The notes: generated by a model not told the origin, from the letters alone. A stretch of 64,000 bases of DNA from Thermoplasmata archaeon (GCA_030038095.1 JASHPK010000060.1:1-64000), one strand, 5' to 3'; counted from the first letter of the stretch, positions 47,084 to 57,051 are shown. Made by a program: numbers and translations.

Positions 47084-47871
47084 GCGGAACCCCCCCCGCG
47101 GGCGAGCCCCCGGAGCCGGTCGCCGTGGACGAACGCCCGACGCGCGACGTCCTTGACGTCGTCCGGGCTGAACGCTCCGACGAGCCCCTTCTGCATCGCG
47201 ACGATCTGACCGGTCTCGTCCGTGGCCACGGTCAGGCGGCCCTGGGCGGCCCGCTCCTCGTCGAAGGTCGGGTCCACGGCGATGGTGTCCCCGAGCCGCA
47301 CGAACGTGCACTCGATCGGGAAGTGGCGGACCTCGAGCGGATAGTCGGCCTCGGCGACCTCGAACCGCTTCGCGGGCACGGTGGCGTGGGCGAGGGCGCT
47401 CACCGCGCTCAGGAGGGCCGTGTCGATGAGGTTGCCCGCGTGGCCGAGCGCGTGCATGTCGACGTAGCACACCCAGCTCTTCTCGCTCGGGGTCACGCAC
47501 AGTCGCGTGAGGTCGATCGTCTCGGCCGCCCGGATGGCCCGGTCGACGACCCGGGAGACCTCGATCGCCCCGGGCTGGGGCGGGCCGGGCTCGAAGACGG
47601 GGCTCGAGAGGGGAACGAGCTCGGCGTTGGTCGTGAGGACCCCCGCGTTCGGCGTGTCGGGGAACGGCTTGCCCGGCTCGAGCTTGATCCCGCAGAGGAC
47701 CGCGGTATCCCCGATGCGCGCGAGGGCGGAGCCGTCCGCGGTCGCGACGAACCCGGGCTCGATCGAGACCGACCGGTACTCATCGGGACCCCGTCCGTCG
47801 AGCCGCTTGCCCTCGGCCGCGAGGTCGAGGATGTGGGTCGTGAGGATCTCGGCGCTGACCTCTTCGCTCAT
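47080..47871 (-). CDS. rrp42: Exosome complex protein Rrp42
   Basis: GKRLDGRGPDEYR, LCVTPSEKSWVCYVDMHALGHAGNLIDTALL; internal ATG of long ORF. Confidence 0.94.
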   Translation of the reverse strand: MSEEVSAEILTTHILDLAAEGKRLDGRGPDEYRSVSIEPGFVATADGSALARIGDTAVLCGIKLEPGKPFPDTPNAGVLTTNAELVPLSSPVFEPGPPQPGAIEVSRVVDRAIRAAETIDLTRLCVTPSEKSWVCYVDMHALGHAGNLIDTALLSAVSALAHATVPAKRFEVAEADYPLEVRHFPIECTFVRLGDTIAVDPTFDEERAAQGRLTVATDETGQIVAMQKGLVGAFSPDDVKDVARRAFVHGDRLRGLARGGGSA

Positions 47872-48620
47872 GCAGCCCCTCCGGCGGCGGGCGTGAGCGC
47901 GTAGCGCTCCCGGAGCGCCTGCTTCATCTTCTCGTAGATCTCGCGGCAGCCCCGCACGCCGAGGTCGAGGCTCTGCGCGAGTTCCTCGGGGCTCATGTGG
48001 CCCTCCATCTGCAGCAGGACGAGCCGCCCCGATTGAGGCACGAGGGCCATCGGGAGGTCGGCCTCGCCGAAGTTGTCCTCCTCCTTCTTGAGGTCGAGCG
48101 CGATCGCGCCGCCGACCTTCCCGACCGCGACCGCGGGGAGGAGGTCGACCATCGGGATCCCGGCGTCCGCGAGCGCGACCGACGCCGCGACGAGCCCGGC
48201 GCATCGGGTTCCGGCGTTCGCCTGGAGGACCTCGATATAGACATCGATGCTCGTCCGCGGAAACTCCTCGGCGAAGACGACCGACTCGAACGCCTCCGCG
48301 ATCACCTTGGAGATCTCCTGCGAGCGGCGGTCGAGCCCCGGCCGCTTGCGCTCGTCGACCGAGAACGCCGCCATGTTGTAGCGGCACTGGATCACGGCCT
48401 TGTTGTTCTGTTGCAGGTGACGCGGATGGACCTCTCGGGGCCCGTAGACCGCGGCCATCACCTTGTTCGCGCCCCACTCGACGAACGCCGACCCATCGGC
48501 CTGGCGCAGCGCGCCCGCCTGGATCCGGATCGGTCTCAGCTCGTCGAGGCGACGCCCGTCGATCCGGAGCCCCTCGGGGCTCAATAGGACCGGCACCTCC
48601 TTCGCTCCCACGCTTCCCAT
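47868..48620 (-). CDS. rrp41: Exosome complex exonuclease Rrp41
   Basis: GLRIDGRRLDELRPI, YGPREVHPRHLQ, RYNMAAFSVDERKRPG, VLQANAGTRCAGLVAAS. Confidence 0.95.
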   Translation of the reverse strand: MGSVGAKEVPVLLSPEGLRIDGRRLDELRPIRIQAGALRQADGSAFVEWGANKVMAAVYGPREVHPRHLQQNNKAVIQCRYNMAAFSVDERKRPGLDRRSQEISKVIAEAFESVVFAEEFPRTSIDVYIEVLQANAGTRCAGLVAASVALADAGIPMVDLLPAVAVGKVGGAIALDLKKEEDNFGEADLPMALVPQSGRLVLLQMEGHMSPEELAQSLDLGVRGCREIYEKMKQALRERYALTPAAGGAA

Positions 48621-48640
48621 GTTTGACTCCTGTGGAACTT

Positions 48641-49522
48641 CTAGAACGGACCTTCCCCCGAGCCTTCCCCGTCCGACGCATCGCCTTCGTCGGGCTCTTC
48701 CTCCCCGTCCTCGTGGACGGGATGGTGGGGCGTCGGCGGCACCGCCGCATCGCGGTACTCCGACTCCCGCTGGGGCGACACGGGGCCCGACCGGTCGGTC
48801 GGGGCGGTCGACACGAGCAGGCTCTCGACCCGATCCGTGAGGCCGGGGCGCTGGCCCTCGGCGTCGATGATGCGTAGCGCCTCCGTCACCCGTCGGATGG
48901 CCTCGGGCGTCCCGTCGACCCAGACGCGGCCGTTCTGGCCCACGGCGATGTGCGCCCCGGTGTGGCGGGTGATCGTCTGGATCATCGAGCCACCCCGACC
49001 GACGACGCGGGGCACTCGCGCCGGCGAGATGCTGACGATGGTGCCGCCCTCGAGCTTCCCGAGCCCCTCGCCGTTCATCGTGACCCCGATGCGGCCGGTC
49101 GGGTCGAGGTTTTCGACCTGGACGATCACGGCGTCTCGGACCCTCAAGTATCGGTCGGTCTCGCCGACCTCGACGTCCCACGGCGTGCCGGTCATGTGGA
49201 GCGGCGCCCACCGCGGGGCGCCGATGTCGAGGAGCCAGAACGTCCCTTGGACGTCGGTCACGGTGCCGATCACGGTGTCCCCGGGCTTCGGGATGTACCG
49301 GCCCGACAGCGGGACCACCTGCACGAACGGCGGTCGGCGGGAGAGCAGTCCGAGCACGCTCGCGTAGACCTTGCCCCCGGTCCGATACGTGCCGGGCCCG
49401 GGCTTGAGCCCTGGGCCGGGGATCTCTTCACCGGGAAGAACTAGTACCCGGTCCCCGGAGGGAGGCGAGGAGGATTCCTCGCGGCCACGCCGACGGTGGC
49501 CCGGACGATGACCTCTAGACAT
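48641..49522 (-). CDS. rrp4: Exosome complex RNA-binding protein Rrp4
   Basis: S1 (GDTVIGTVTDVQGTFWLLDIGAPRWAPLH) and KH (VPRVVGRGGSMIQTI) domains; acidic tail. Confidence 0.93.
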   Translation of the reverse strand: MSRGHRPGHRRRGREESSSPPSGDRVLVLPGEEIPGPGLKPGPGTYRTGGKVYASVLGLLSRRPPFVQVVPLSGRYIPKPGDTVIGTVTDVQGTFWLLDIGAPRWAPLHMTGTPWDVEVGETDRYLRVRDAVIVQVENLDPTGRIGVTMNGEGLGKLEGGTIVSISPARVPRVVGRGGSMIQTITRHTGAHIAVGQNGRVWVDGTPEAIRRVTEALRIIDAEGQRPGLTDRVESLLVSTAPTDRSGPVSPQRESEYRDAAVPPTPHHPVHEDGEEEPDEGDASDGEGSGEGPF

Positions 49523-49558
49523 TCTCTGTGCTGCACCGGGCCGCGCGACGGGAGTGTC

Positions 49559-50254
49559 CTATTTAACCAAAGCGGTCTCGGCGGCGCCCTTCGTGCGCGC
49601 GTTGAGCTTCTCGTAGAGCTCGGTCTGCACCCCTGCCGGTATCTCGACGATCCCGCTCCACGAGCCGTCCCCCATCCACTGCTCCTCGAGGACCCGGCCG
49701 ATCCCCTTGAGTTCCCCGATGACCCGGGGGTAGTGCTGCGCCGGCAAACGGACCCGGACCTTCACCACGTCGAGTCGGATCGGGATCAGCGGTCGCAGCT
49801 TCGCGAGGACCTCCTGCACCTGGACGTCGACCGGACGGAACGGGTCGATGTGCACCTTCGCCTCGGCCATCGCGGCCTCGATCCGGGCGGGAGGATGCGG
49901 CGCCCCCGTCTGCGGGTTCATCGCGTTCCGGGCGATCGTCGCGACGATCTGCTTGTGCTTCGCCGCCTGGAGGGTGTGGCGCTGCTCCGTCGTGACCTGG
50001 ACCTCGCCCTTCAGCACGATCTGCTTCGCGATCGCGGCGAGGTCCCGGGTGTGGAACGTGCGCTCGAGGTGCTCTTCGCTGATCTTGTCGCCCTTCTTCG
50101 CGTCCTTGAAGACCTGGTCGAGGGCCAGCTTGTCCGAGAGGTCGACGTCCTTCCCGTCCTTCAGGTCCTGAACGGCCTTCGGATCGACGAGCACCTCGAA
50201 GCGCGATCCCTGGGTCTCCCAGCGGGCGATGACGGCCTCCTCGACGGTCACCAT
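49559..50254 (-). CDS. sdo1: SBDS-family ribosome maturation protein
   Basis: SRFEVLVDPKAVQDLKDGKDVDLSDKLALDQVFKDAKKGDKISEEHL. Confidence 0.94.
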   Translation of the reverse strand: MVTVEEAVIARWETQGSRFEVLVDPKAVQDLKDGKDVDLSDKLALDQVFKDAKKGDKISEEHLERTFHTRDLAAIAKQIVLKGEVQVTTEQRHTLQAAKHKQIVATIARNAMNPQTGAPHPPARIEAAMAEAKVHIDPFRPVDVQVQEVLAKLRPLIPIRLDVVKVRVRLPAQHYPRVIGELKGIGRVLEEQWMGDGSWSGIVEIPAGVQTELYEKLNARTKGAAETALVK

Positions 50255-50281
50255 GGAGGAGCCTCGCGCCCCACGCCCCCG

Positions 50282-51037
50282 CTAACTGCGACCCGAGCGG
50301 CTCGATGGCCCGGCCGCGGGAAGGCGCGCGACGAACTTCTGGATCTCGTCCCCCGACAGGCGGGTCATCCCGCCCTCCGTCTGGACGGTGCACACCTCGA
50401 CTTGGGCGAGGCTTCCCCCTTCGTCGAGGCCGGCGCGAAGGCCTTCGAGGGCGAGCAAGATCGCGCTGTCCCGGTCCATCCCGGGGCGGTACTTCTGCTC
50501 GAAGAGCTCCATCACCGGCCCCTTGTTCCCCCCGGTGCTCGCGGCCTTGAAGCTCGTGAGCGATCCCGACGGCTCCGTCTCGAACAGGTGGACCCCGCTG
50601 TCGTCGTAGCCCCCGACCAGGAGGGCAGTGCCGAACGGGCGCACCCCGCCGAACTGCGTGTACTGCTGCTTGTAGTCGCAGATCCTCCGGACGAGGAGGT
50701 CCACCGACATCGGCTCGGCATACGTCACCCGGTTGATCTGGGCGGCGAGCCGGGCGTAGTCGACGAGGACGCGCGCGTCGGCGACGAGACCGGCGGTCGC
50801 GCAGGCGATATTCTCATCGATCTGATGGATTTTCTCGAGGCTTGACGGCTCGGCGAGCTTGGGGTTCGGGATCCGGCGGTCGGCGATCAGCACGACGCCG
50901 GTGTCGTACACCACGCCCGCGGTCGTCGCTCCCCGACGGACCGCCTCGCGCGCGTACTCGACCTGGAACAGCCGGCCGTCCGGCGAGAAGACCGTGATCG
51001 CCCGGTCGTAGGCCATCTGGCCGGGTTGCATCTCCAT
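50282..51037 (-). CDS. psmA: Proteasome subunit alpha
   Basis: MAYDRAITVFSPDGRLFQVEYAREAVRRG. Confidence 0.97.
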   Translation of the reverse strand: MEMQPGQMAYDRAITVFSPDGRLFQVEYAREAVRRGATTAGVVYDTGVVLIADRRIPNPKLAEPSSLEKIHQIDENIACATAGLVADARVLVDYARLAAQINRVTYAEPMSVDLLVRRICDYKQQYTQFGGVRPFGTALLVGGYDDSGVHLFETEPSGSLTSFKAASTGGNKGPVMELFEQKYRPGMDRDSAILLALEGLRAGLDEGGSLAQVEVCTVQTEGGMTRLSGDEIQKFVARLPAAGPSSRSGRS

Positions 51038-51069
51038 CGCGCTCGCCCCGTCCCGGCACCGAGGCCCCC

Positions 51070-51077
51070 TTTATAAC
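51070..51077 (-). promoter_or_regulatory. TATA box-like element for the psmA-exosome operon
   Basis: tttataac about 33-40 nt upstream of the psmA start on the minus strand. Confidence 0.5.
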
Positions 51078-51190
51078 AGGCACCGGGGCGATTACACCGT
51101 CGTCAGCGGATTACGGACCGACGTGCGGCGCCTCGGCCTCCCGGTCCCGCGGCCGACAAGCGTAAGAGCCGGCCCGGGCCCACGAGGTCG

Positions 51191-53305
51191 ATGGCCGCGG
51201 AGGAGAGCGCCGGTCGGCGCCCGGGCGGCTGGCGCCTCGCGGACTCGACGTCCGCCTATCTCCGCAGCGCCGCCGGCCAGACGATCGACTGGCATCCCTG
51301 GGGCCCCGAGCCGTTCGAGATCGCGAAGCGGACCCGGCGTCCGATCCTGCTCGACATCGGCGCGTCCTGGTGCCACTGGTGCCACGTGATGGATGAAGGC
51401 ACCTACTCCGACCCCGAGGTCGCCCGTCTCCTGACCCAGAATTTCGTGGCTGTGAAGGTCGATCGCGACGAGCGTCCCGAGGTCGACCGACGGTATCAGC
51501 GCCAGGTCGGCGCGCTCACCGGGGAGGGCGGGTGGCCCCTCACCGGATTCCTGACCGCCGACGGCGCCGTGTTCCTCGGGGGGACGTACTTCCCCCCGAC
51601 CGACGGCCACGGGCGGCCCGGCTTCCGTCGCGTGCTCGAGGAGGTCGCCCGTCTCTGGCGGGAAGAACCCGAGCGGATCCAGCAGAACGCCCGGGCGATC
51701 CAGGAGGCGCTCGGCCGCCTGCGCTCCGCTCGGGAACGGGCACCGGCGGGTCTCGAAGGGTTCGTGGGCCAGGTCCGCTCCGCGCTCCTCGCGAGCTACG
51801 ATCCGGTCCATGGGGGCTTCGGCCTCGCCCCGAAGTTCCCGCACCCGACGGTCGTGTCGCTGCTTCTGTGGGACGGGTACGCGAATCGTTCTCCCGAGAG
51901 CGAGGCCCGGGCCCGCGAAACCCTGGAGCGGATGGCGGATGGGGGACTGTACGATCAGATCGGGGGCGGATTCCATCGCTACTCGGTCGACGAAGGCTGG
52001 CATGTCCCTCACTTCGAGAAGATGGGCGTCGACAACGCGGCGCTGCTCGGGGCGTACCTCGAGGGAATGCAGCGCTTCGCGAGCGACCGGTTCGAGGAGG
52101 TCGTTCGGGGAACGATTGGCTGGGTGCGCGAGAGCCTGGCCGACCCGGCGGGGGGGTTCGGGGCGAGCCAGGACGCCGACAACGCCCCGGGGGACGACGG
52201 GAACTACTTCACCTGGTCCCGCGCCGAACTCAAGTCGGTCCTCGAACCCGAGGAGCTCCGGCTCGTCAGCCGGTACTTCGGCCTAGGCACCGAGGGCCGG
52301 ATGCCGCACGACCCGGATCGGAACGTCCTCTACCGGCTGTTGCCGCTCGGGGAGGCCGCGGCGGGTCTCTCCCTGCCGGCCGGACCCCCGGCGGCGCTCG
52401 CGGGCGCGGTCGAGAAGATGCGAGCCGCGAGGGCGCTCCGCCGAGCTCCCGCGGTAGACCGCGCCCTCTACGCGGACATCAACGGACGGTTCATCGGCGC
52501 TTTCGCGAGGGCGGGGGCGGCCCTCGGAGACCCGACCGTCATCGCGGACGCGCGCCGGGCGGCCGACCGCTTCCTTCAGGGGGCCTACCGCCCCGGCCAC
52601 GGTGTCGCCCACCACCTCGAGCCGTCCGGCCCGACCGGCTTCGGTCTCCTCGAGGACCAGGTCGCCTTCGCCGGCGGTCTCCTCGAGCTCGCGGCCGTTC
52701 TCGCCGATCCGAAGTACCTCACGCCGGCGATCGACCTCCTCGAGGCGGTCGACCGGGAGTTCCGCGGGGAGGACGGGCTTCTGCGCGACCTGTGCCCGCG
52801 CCTCTACGACGGTCCCGCCCTGCCGGCGCTGTCGGAGCCTTCGTATCCGCTCGAGGACAGTCCGCACCTCTCGGCCAACGCCGGAGCGATGCTCGCCTTC
52901 CTGCGGTTGTCGGCCCTCGTCCACGACGAGAAGTGGCGGGAGAAGACGCTCGCGCTCCTCCCGCCGATCGTGGCCCGGATCGGCGGCGCGGGGGTGTTCG
53001 CCGCCGGGTCCGCGCTCGCCGCCGGGCTGACCTACACGGACCCGGTCTCCGTGGTCGTCGAAGGGAGCGGTCCGGGAGCGGCGGAGCTCGTCCGCGCCGC
53101 TCGTCGCTGCTGGCATCCGAGTCTCCTCGTGTTCGACGGACGTCCTCCCGCCCCATTCTCTCTGCCGGAGGAGATACCGGCCTCGACCTCCGGGCCCGAG
53201 GCCCGTGCCCTCGTCTGCTTCGCCCGCTCGTGCGCCCCGCCCGTGACGAAGGCGTCCGAGCTCGCGGCGGTGATCAGCTCGGCGGGACGGGACCGTCCCA
53301 ACTAG
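51191..53305 (+). CDS. DUF255/YyaL-type thioredoxin-domain protein
   Basis: DIGASWCHWCHVMDEGTYSDPEVARLLTQNFVAVKVDRDERPEVD, HVPHFEKM. Confidence 0.93.
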   Translation: MAAEESAGRRPGGWRLADSTSAYLRSAAGQTIDWHPWGPEPFEIAKRTRRPILLDIGASWCHWCHVMDEGTYSDPEVARLLTQNFVAVKVDRDERPEVDRRYQRQVGALTGEGGWPLTGFLTADGAVFLGGTYFPPTDGHGRPGFRRVLEEVARLWREEPERIQQNARAIQEALGRLRSARERAPAGLEGFVGQVRSALLASYDPVHGGFGLAPKFPHPTVVSLLLWDGYANRSPESEARARETLERMADGGLYDQIGGGFHRYSVDEGWHVPHFEKMGVDNAALLGAYLEGMQRFASDRFEEVVRGTIGWVRESLADPAGGFGASQDADNAPGDDGNYFTWSRAELKSVLEPEELRLVSRYFGLGTEGRMPHDPDRNVLYRLLPLGEAAAGLSLPAGPPAALAGAVEKMRAARALRRAPAVDRALYADINGRFIGAFARAGAALGDPTVIADARRAADRFLQGAYRPGHGVAHHLEPSGPTGFGLLEDQVAFAGGLLELAAVLADPKYLTPAIDLLEAVDREFRGEDGLLRDLCPRLYDGPALPALSEPSYPLEDSPHLSANAGAMLAFLRLSALVHDEKWREKTLALLPPIVARIGGAGVFAAGSALAAGLTYTDPVSVVVEGSGPGAAELVRAARRCWHPSLLVFDGRPPAPFSLPEEIPASTSGPEARALVCFARSCAPPVTKASELAAVISSAGRDRPN

Positions 53306-54077
53306 GCAGGGCTCCGAGATCCGTTCCGTCGAGCAGGTACGCTCGGGGAACCCCGCCGGACAGGAACCGTCGGTACAGGAACGAACGGCTCCGCGCCGGG
53401 CGCGAGCGGTTCAAGGCCTCGGTGCCGGCGAGGGGATTGAACGCCGGCAGGATGACGATCTCCCGGGCCCGGAGCGCCGAGTGCTTACGTCGGCGTCGGG
53501 GGCCCGGGACCGGCGGCGGCAGCTCAAGGCGCACCCAGCACCGCCGCTTTCCGGACGGGTCGTCCCGCGTGGGCGCGAGTCGGAACCCCGGGTGCAGATG
53601 GCCCGCGACGAGGTGGGGCCGGCCCAGCACGGCGTTCGACGGCCAGCGGTGCCCGTGGAAGATCCCGACCCGGCCCCGCACGAGCCCGGACGGCGGGTGG
53701 ACCACGACCTCGCGCGGCAGGAAGCGGACCAGCCCCACGTCGTGGTTCCCGAGGACGACCTCGACCCGGAGGCCGGAGGAGAGAAGGTCGGAGAAGAACC
53801 GGAACACCACCGGGCGGAGCGCGGGGGGCGTCCCGACGATCGGATGCTTCACGTCCCCGGCAACGATCACGTCCCCCGCCGCGACCGAGCGCGCGGCCTC
53901 GATCACATCGGACGCGAGGCGTTCGGGAGCGCCCTCGGGAGGTCCGGCCGGCCGGTCGTGGGTCCCTCCAAGCCCGAGATGAAGGTCCGCGAGCACGATC
54001 GCCTTGGCCCGTTCGGCCCCCGACTCGTCCACGAGCAGGAGGGGGACGTCGGGGAGAGGGCGCAGGGGGCTCTCCAC
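53274..54077 (-). CDS. Metallophosphoesterase
   Basis: VLADLHLGLGG, VIVAGDVKHP, VVLGNHDVGLV, IFHGHRWP. Confidence 0.85.
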   Translation of the reverse strand: MESPLRPLPDVPLLLVDESGAERAKAIVLADLHLGLGGTHDRPAGPPEGAPERLASDVIEAARSVAAGDVIVAGDVKHPIVGTPPALRPVVFRFFSDLLSSGLRVEVVLGNHDVGLVRFLPREVVVHPPSGLVRGRVGIFHGHRWPSNAVLGRPHLVAGHLHPGFRLAPTRDDPSGKRRCWVRLELPPPVPGPRRRRKHSALRAREIVILPAFNPLAGTEALNRSRPARSRSFLYRRFLSGGVPRAYLLDGTDLGALPSWDGPVPPS

Positions 54078-54163
54078 GGCCCCCGAGAGGGGCGGGTGGG
54101 GTTAGCGATTGCGCGGGACTGGGGCGGGGAACATCGACGCCCCTCCGAGGAAGCGAACCGTTC

Positions 54164-54174
54164 CTATTTATATA
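54164..54174 (+). promoter_or_regulatory. TATA box-like element for HTH regulator
   Basis: ctatttatata about 33 nt upstream of the ATG at 54207; clear AT-rich patch. Confidence 0.6.
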
Positions 54175-54206
54175 CGAGCGATAACTCAAATCCGGCGGGG
54201 GCGTCG

Positions 54207-55208
54207 ATGCCGCGATCTCGGGAGGGCTGGATCGACCAGATCCGGCAGATGCTCGAGCGGTCGGGGTTCTACGTCGCGGACACGCGCGGGGTCCGGCCGT
54301 CGAGCTTCGACCTCGCCGCGCGCCGGGACGCGACCCTCCTCCTCGTGAAGGTGCTCAAGAACATCGACGCGCTCGACGCCGAGGAGGCGCGCCGCCTCCT
54401 CGAGCTCGGGGACCTTTTCCCCGCGATCGTCCTTGTGATCGGGCAGACCTCGGGGGCCTCCGAGCTCGAGGCCGGGGTCGTCTACACGCGCTACGGCGTG
54501 CCGATCATCACCGACGAGACGTTCCAGGAGTACCTGGAGAAGGCGCTCCCCCCGTTCCTCTACGCGAGCCCCGGGGGTACCTTCGCCCGGATCGACGGCG
54601 CCCGGCTCCATCTCCTCCGCCTCGAGCGGCAGCTCTCCCTCGGGACCCTGGCGGCGATCGCGGGCGTGTCCCGCCGGGCGATCCAGCTGTACGAGGACGG
54701 GGCCGGCGCCGAGGCGAGCGTGATCGACCGGATCGAAGAGTACCTGGGCGAACCGATCGTGCGGCCGATCGACCTGTTCGAGCTCCCGGACCGGGCGACT
54801 CCCGCGAACGAGGGCGAGGAGGCTCCGAGCGGCGAGGAGACCGGTGCCCCGCGCCGGGGACGCTCGGCCCCGCGGCCCACGGGCGACTCCCTCCGGGACG
54901 GGGTCCTCGAGCAGCTCGACGGGATGGGCCTCGAGGTGGTCGTAACGGTACGGGCCCCGTTCGACGCGTTCACGCGGACGCCCGAGATCCTGCTCACGGC
55001 CATGGGGAGCCTGCGGAGCGCGCTCCACCGGGCGCAGGTCCTTCACGGGCTCGCCCGCGTCTCGGAGGGCCACGCCATGTTCGTGGTGCGGGAGCCGTTC
55101 CATCGTCCCTCGATCGCCGGACTCCCCATCCTCAACGTCACCGAGCTGCGCCGCCACCGGGATCGGGACGACCTCCTCACCGAGATCTCGGAGCGGGAAG
55201 GCCCGTGA
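54207..55208 (+). CDS. HTH (XRE-like) archaeal transcriptional regulator
   Basis: LERQLSLGTLAAIAGVSRRAIQLYEDGAGAEASVIDRIEEYLG; nuclease-like N-terminal domain; internal ATG of long ORF. Confidence 0.82.
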   Translation: MPRSREGWIDQIRQMLERSGFYVADTRGVRPSSFDLAARRDATLLLVKVLKNIDALDAEEARRLLELGDLFPAIVLVIGQTSGASELEAGVVYTRYGVPIITDETFQEYLEKALPPFLYASPGGTFARIDGARLHLLRLERQLSLGTLAAIAGVSRRAIQLYEDGAGAEASVIDRIEEYLGEPIVRPIDLFELPDRATPANEGEEAPSGEETGAPRRGRSAPRPTGDSLRDGVLEQLDGMGLEVVVTVRAPFDAFTRTPEILLTAMGSLRSALHRAQVLHGLARVSEGHAMFVVREPFHRPSIAGLPILNVTELRRHRDRDDLLTEISEREGP

Positions 55209-55858
55209 TCTCCGCCCGGATCGCGCACGACGGCGACCTCCTCCTGATTGCCCCGGTGCGGGGGCTCGCGAGCGAGGCGGATCGGCTCCTCGCCGAGCTC
55301 GAGGCGTACGGCCCGACGGTCGTCGGATTCGGTCTGTCTCCCGAGGAGCTCCGGGGGCTCACCGAGTACTTCGTCCGGGCCGACGCCGAGCCGGTCGTGC
55401 CGCTCACCGGCAACGAAACGGCGGAGGTCCGGGGGCTCGTGCGGTTCGGCGAGGCGCGGGTGCCGAACCCGGCGACGGTGGAGGGCCTGCGCTGGGCCGC
55501 GGCCCGGTCGCTCCCGGCCGAACCGCTCGACCCGAGCGACGACCGGGCCGCGAGCCTTTTTGCCGAGCACATCGGCTACGTCGAGCTGGTGCGCCGGACG
55601 GTGCGCGAGCGCCGCGTCGCGCGGAACCCCCCGACCCCGTCCACGCCCGACGAGTTCGCCCTCGCCTGGGACCGGGAGATCGCCCGCGGCGCCGGCTCGA
55701 GGGCGCTCGCCACCGCGCGGAACCGACACCTCGTCCGTCAGGCCCGGGCGCTCGTCGAGCGCGGGGGCCGCGTCGCGGTGGTGGTCGACCGAGAGCGGTT
55801 CGACGGGGTGCGCGGGCTCTTTGAGGGCCCCCTGCCGCCCGAGATGGGCGACGCCTGA
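55205..55858 (+). CDS. Hypothetical protein, possibly divergent TraB-like
   Basis: 217 aa; 4-nt overlap with upstream regulator; ARNRHLVRQARALVERGGRVAVVVDRERFDGV resembles the TraB C-terminal block. Confidence 0.55.
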   Translation: MISARIAHDGDLLLIAPVRGLASEADRLLAELEAYGPTVVGFGLSPEELRGLTEYFVRADAEPVVPLTGNETAEVRGLVRFGEARVPNPATVEGLRWAAARSLPAEPLDPSDDRAASLFAEHIGYVELVRRTVRERRVARNPPTPSTPDEFALAWDREIARGAGSRALATARNRHLVRQARALVERGGRVAVVVDRERFDGVRGLFEGPLPPEMGDA

Positions 55859-55888
55859 GCTCGGAAACGGCGCGGACCCTTCGCGCGT

Positions 55889-56431
55889 CTAGTCCTCGCG
55901 GGCGAGGATCCGCTCGAGCATCGCGCGCGCGTTCCGGCGGAACTCCTCGAGGCTCCCCTCGTTGACCAGCATCCCGTCCGTCAGCGCGAAGGCGTTCCCG
56001 ATCCCCCACTTGAGCTCGCGGCGGTCCCGATCGTAGAAGTCCTGGAGCGCCGCCCCGTCATCGTTCCGCCCGCGCGCGGTCATCCGGGCGTGCCGCGTCT
56101 CGGGGGAAGCGAAGATGCCGAGCACGAAGAGGTCGCCGAAGTGGTGGCGAAAGACCGTCACCTCGCTGTCGGAGCGGCAGCCGTCGACGAGCATTCGGGT
56201 CTCGGTCAGCTTCGGGAGGGCCCGCTGCGCCCAGATCGCCGGGCCGTGCCGATCGCGTTCCTCCGAAGCGACGCGGCCGACGTTCGCCGCGGTGAGCGGC
56301 AGGCCCCGCCGTCGGGTCTCGTCGCGGACGAGGTCGCCCATCTTGAGGGTCGCGAGGCCCATCGAGCGCGCGACGGTCACGAGCTCGTCCTTGCCCGAAC
56401 CGGGCATGCCGACTGTGACGATGAGTTTCAT
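55889..56431 (-). CDS. UPF0200-like P-loop nucleotide kinase family protein
   Basis: VTVGMPGSGKDELVTVARSMGLATLKMGDLVRDE; adenylate kinase-like fold. Confidence 0.82.
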   Translation of the reverse strand: MKLIVTVGMPGSGKDELVTVARSMGLATLKMGDLVRDETRRRGLPLTAANVGRVASEERDRHGPAIWAQRALPKLTETRMLVDGCRSDSEVTVFRHHFGDLFVLGIFASPETRHARMTARGRNDDGAALQDFYDRDRRELKWGIGNAFALTDGMLVNEGSLEEFRRNARAMLERILARED

Positions 56432-57051
56432 GGGGAGCGTTGGGGCGAGTCGGACGTCCCCGCCGACGCCGCCGCCCCGGATTTCAAGTGGGCCGCGACG
56501 TCCGTCTCGGTGACGAGCTGGAGCCGGTCCGCCCGCTGGCGATAGGCGGCCGCCTCCTGCTCGGCGAGCCGTGCGACTTCGTGGTATCGATCGACCTTTA
56601 CCTTGAGCTCCGCGGTCTTCTGGGTCTTGGTCGCTGCGCGCAGCTCGAGGGCCCGCGCCTTCTGCTGGCGGTCGACGACCTTCTGTTGCATCTTGCGCAC
56701 GCGATAATGCAGGTTCGTCACGTCCGAACCGATCGCCGTGCCCCCGGGACGGTTGGTCGCGGCTTCGATGTCGCGCTCGTGCTGCTTGATCTCCTGCTCG
56801 ATCTCGGGGATCTCGGCGAGCACCCGCTGGCTCTTCTCCCGCAGGAGCGTCGCCTGATGCCGCAGCTTCTCGATCCGGGTGTTGAGACGCGCGACCCGCT
56901 GCTGCGCCCGCGCGGCCGCCCGGTCGTGCCGGGCCGCCAATTCCCGGAGCTTCGTGATGTCCGCGTACTGCTGCCCGATCCAGCGGGATTGGCGGGCCGC
57001 GAGCGGAGTGGCGGGGGCCGAGGGAGGGAGGTTGCCGCCGCCGGTCGCCAT
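56428..57051 (-). CDS. Coiled-coil protein of unknown function
   Basis: Two long heptad-rich segments separated by NRPGGTAIGSD; overlaps kinase start by 4 nt; internal ATG. Confidence 0.68.
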   Translation of the reverse strand: MATGGGNLPPSAPATPLAARQSRWIGQQYADITKLRELAARHDRAAARAQQRVARLNTRIEKLRHQATLLREKSQRVLAEIPEIEQEIKQHERDIEAATNRPGGTAIGSDVTNLHYRVRKMQQKVVDRQQKARALELRAATKTQKTAELKVKVDRYHEVARLAEQEAAAYRQRADRLQLVTETDVAAHLKSGAAASAGTSDSPQRSP

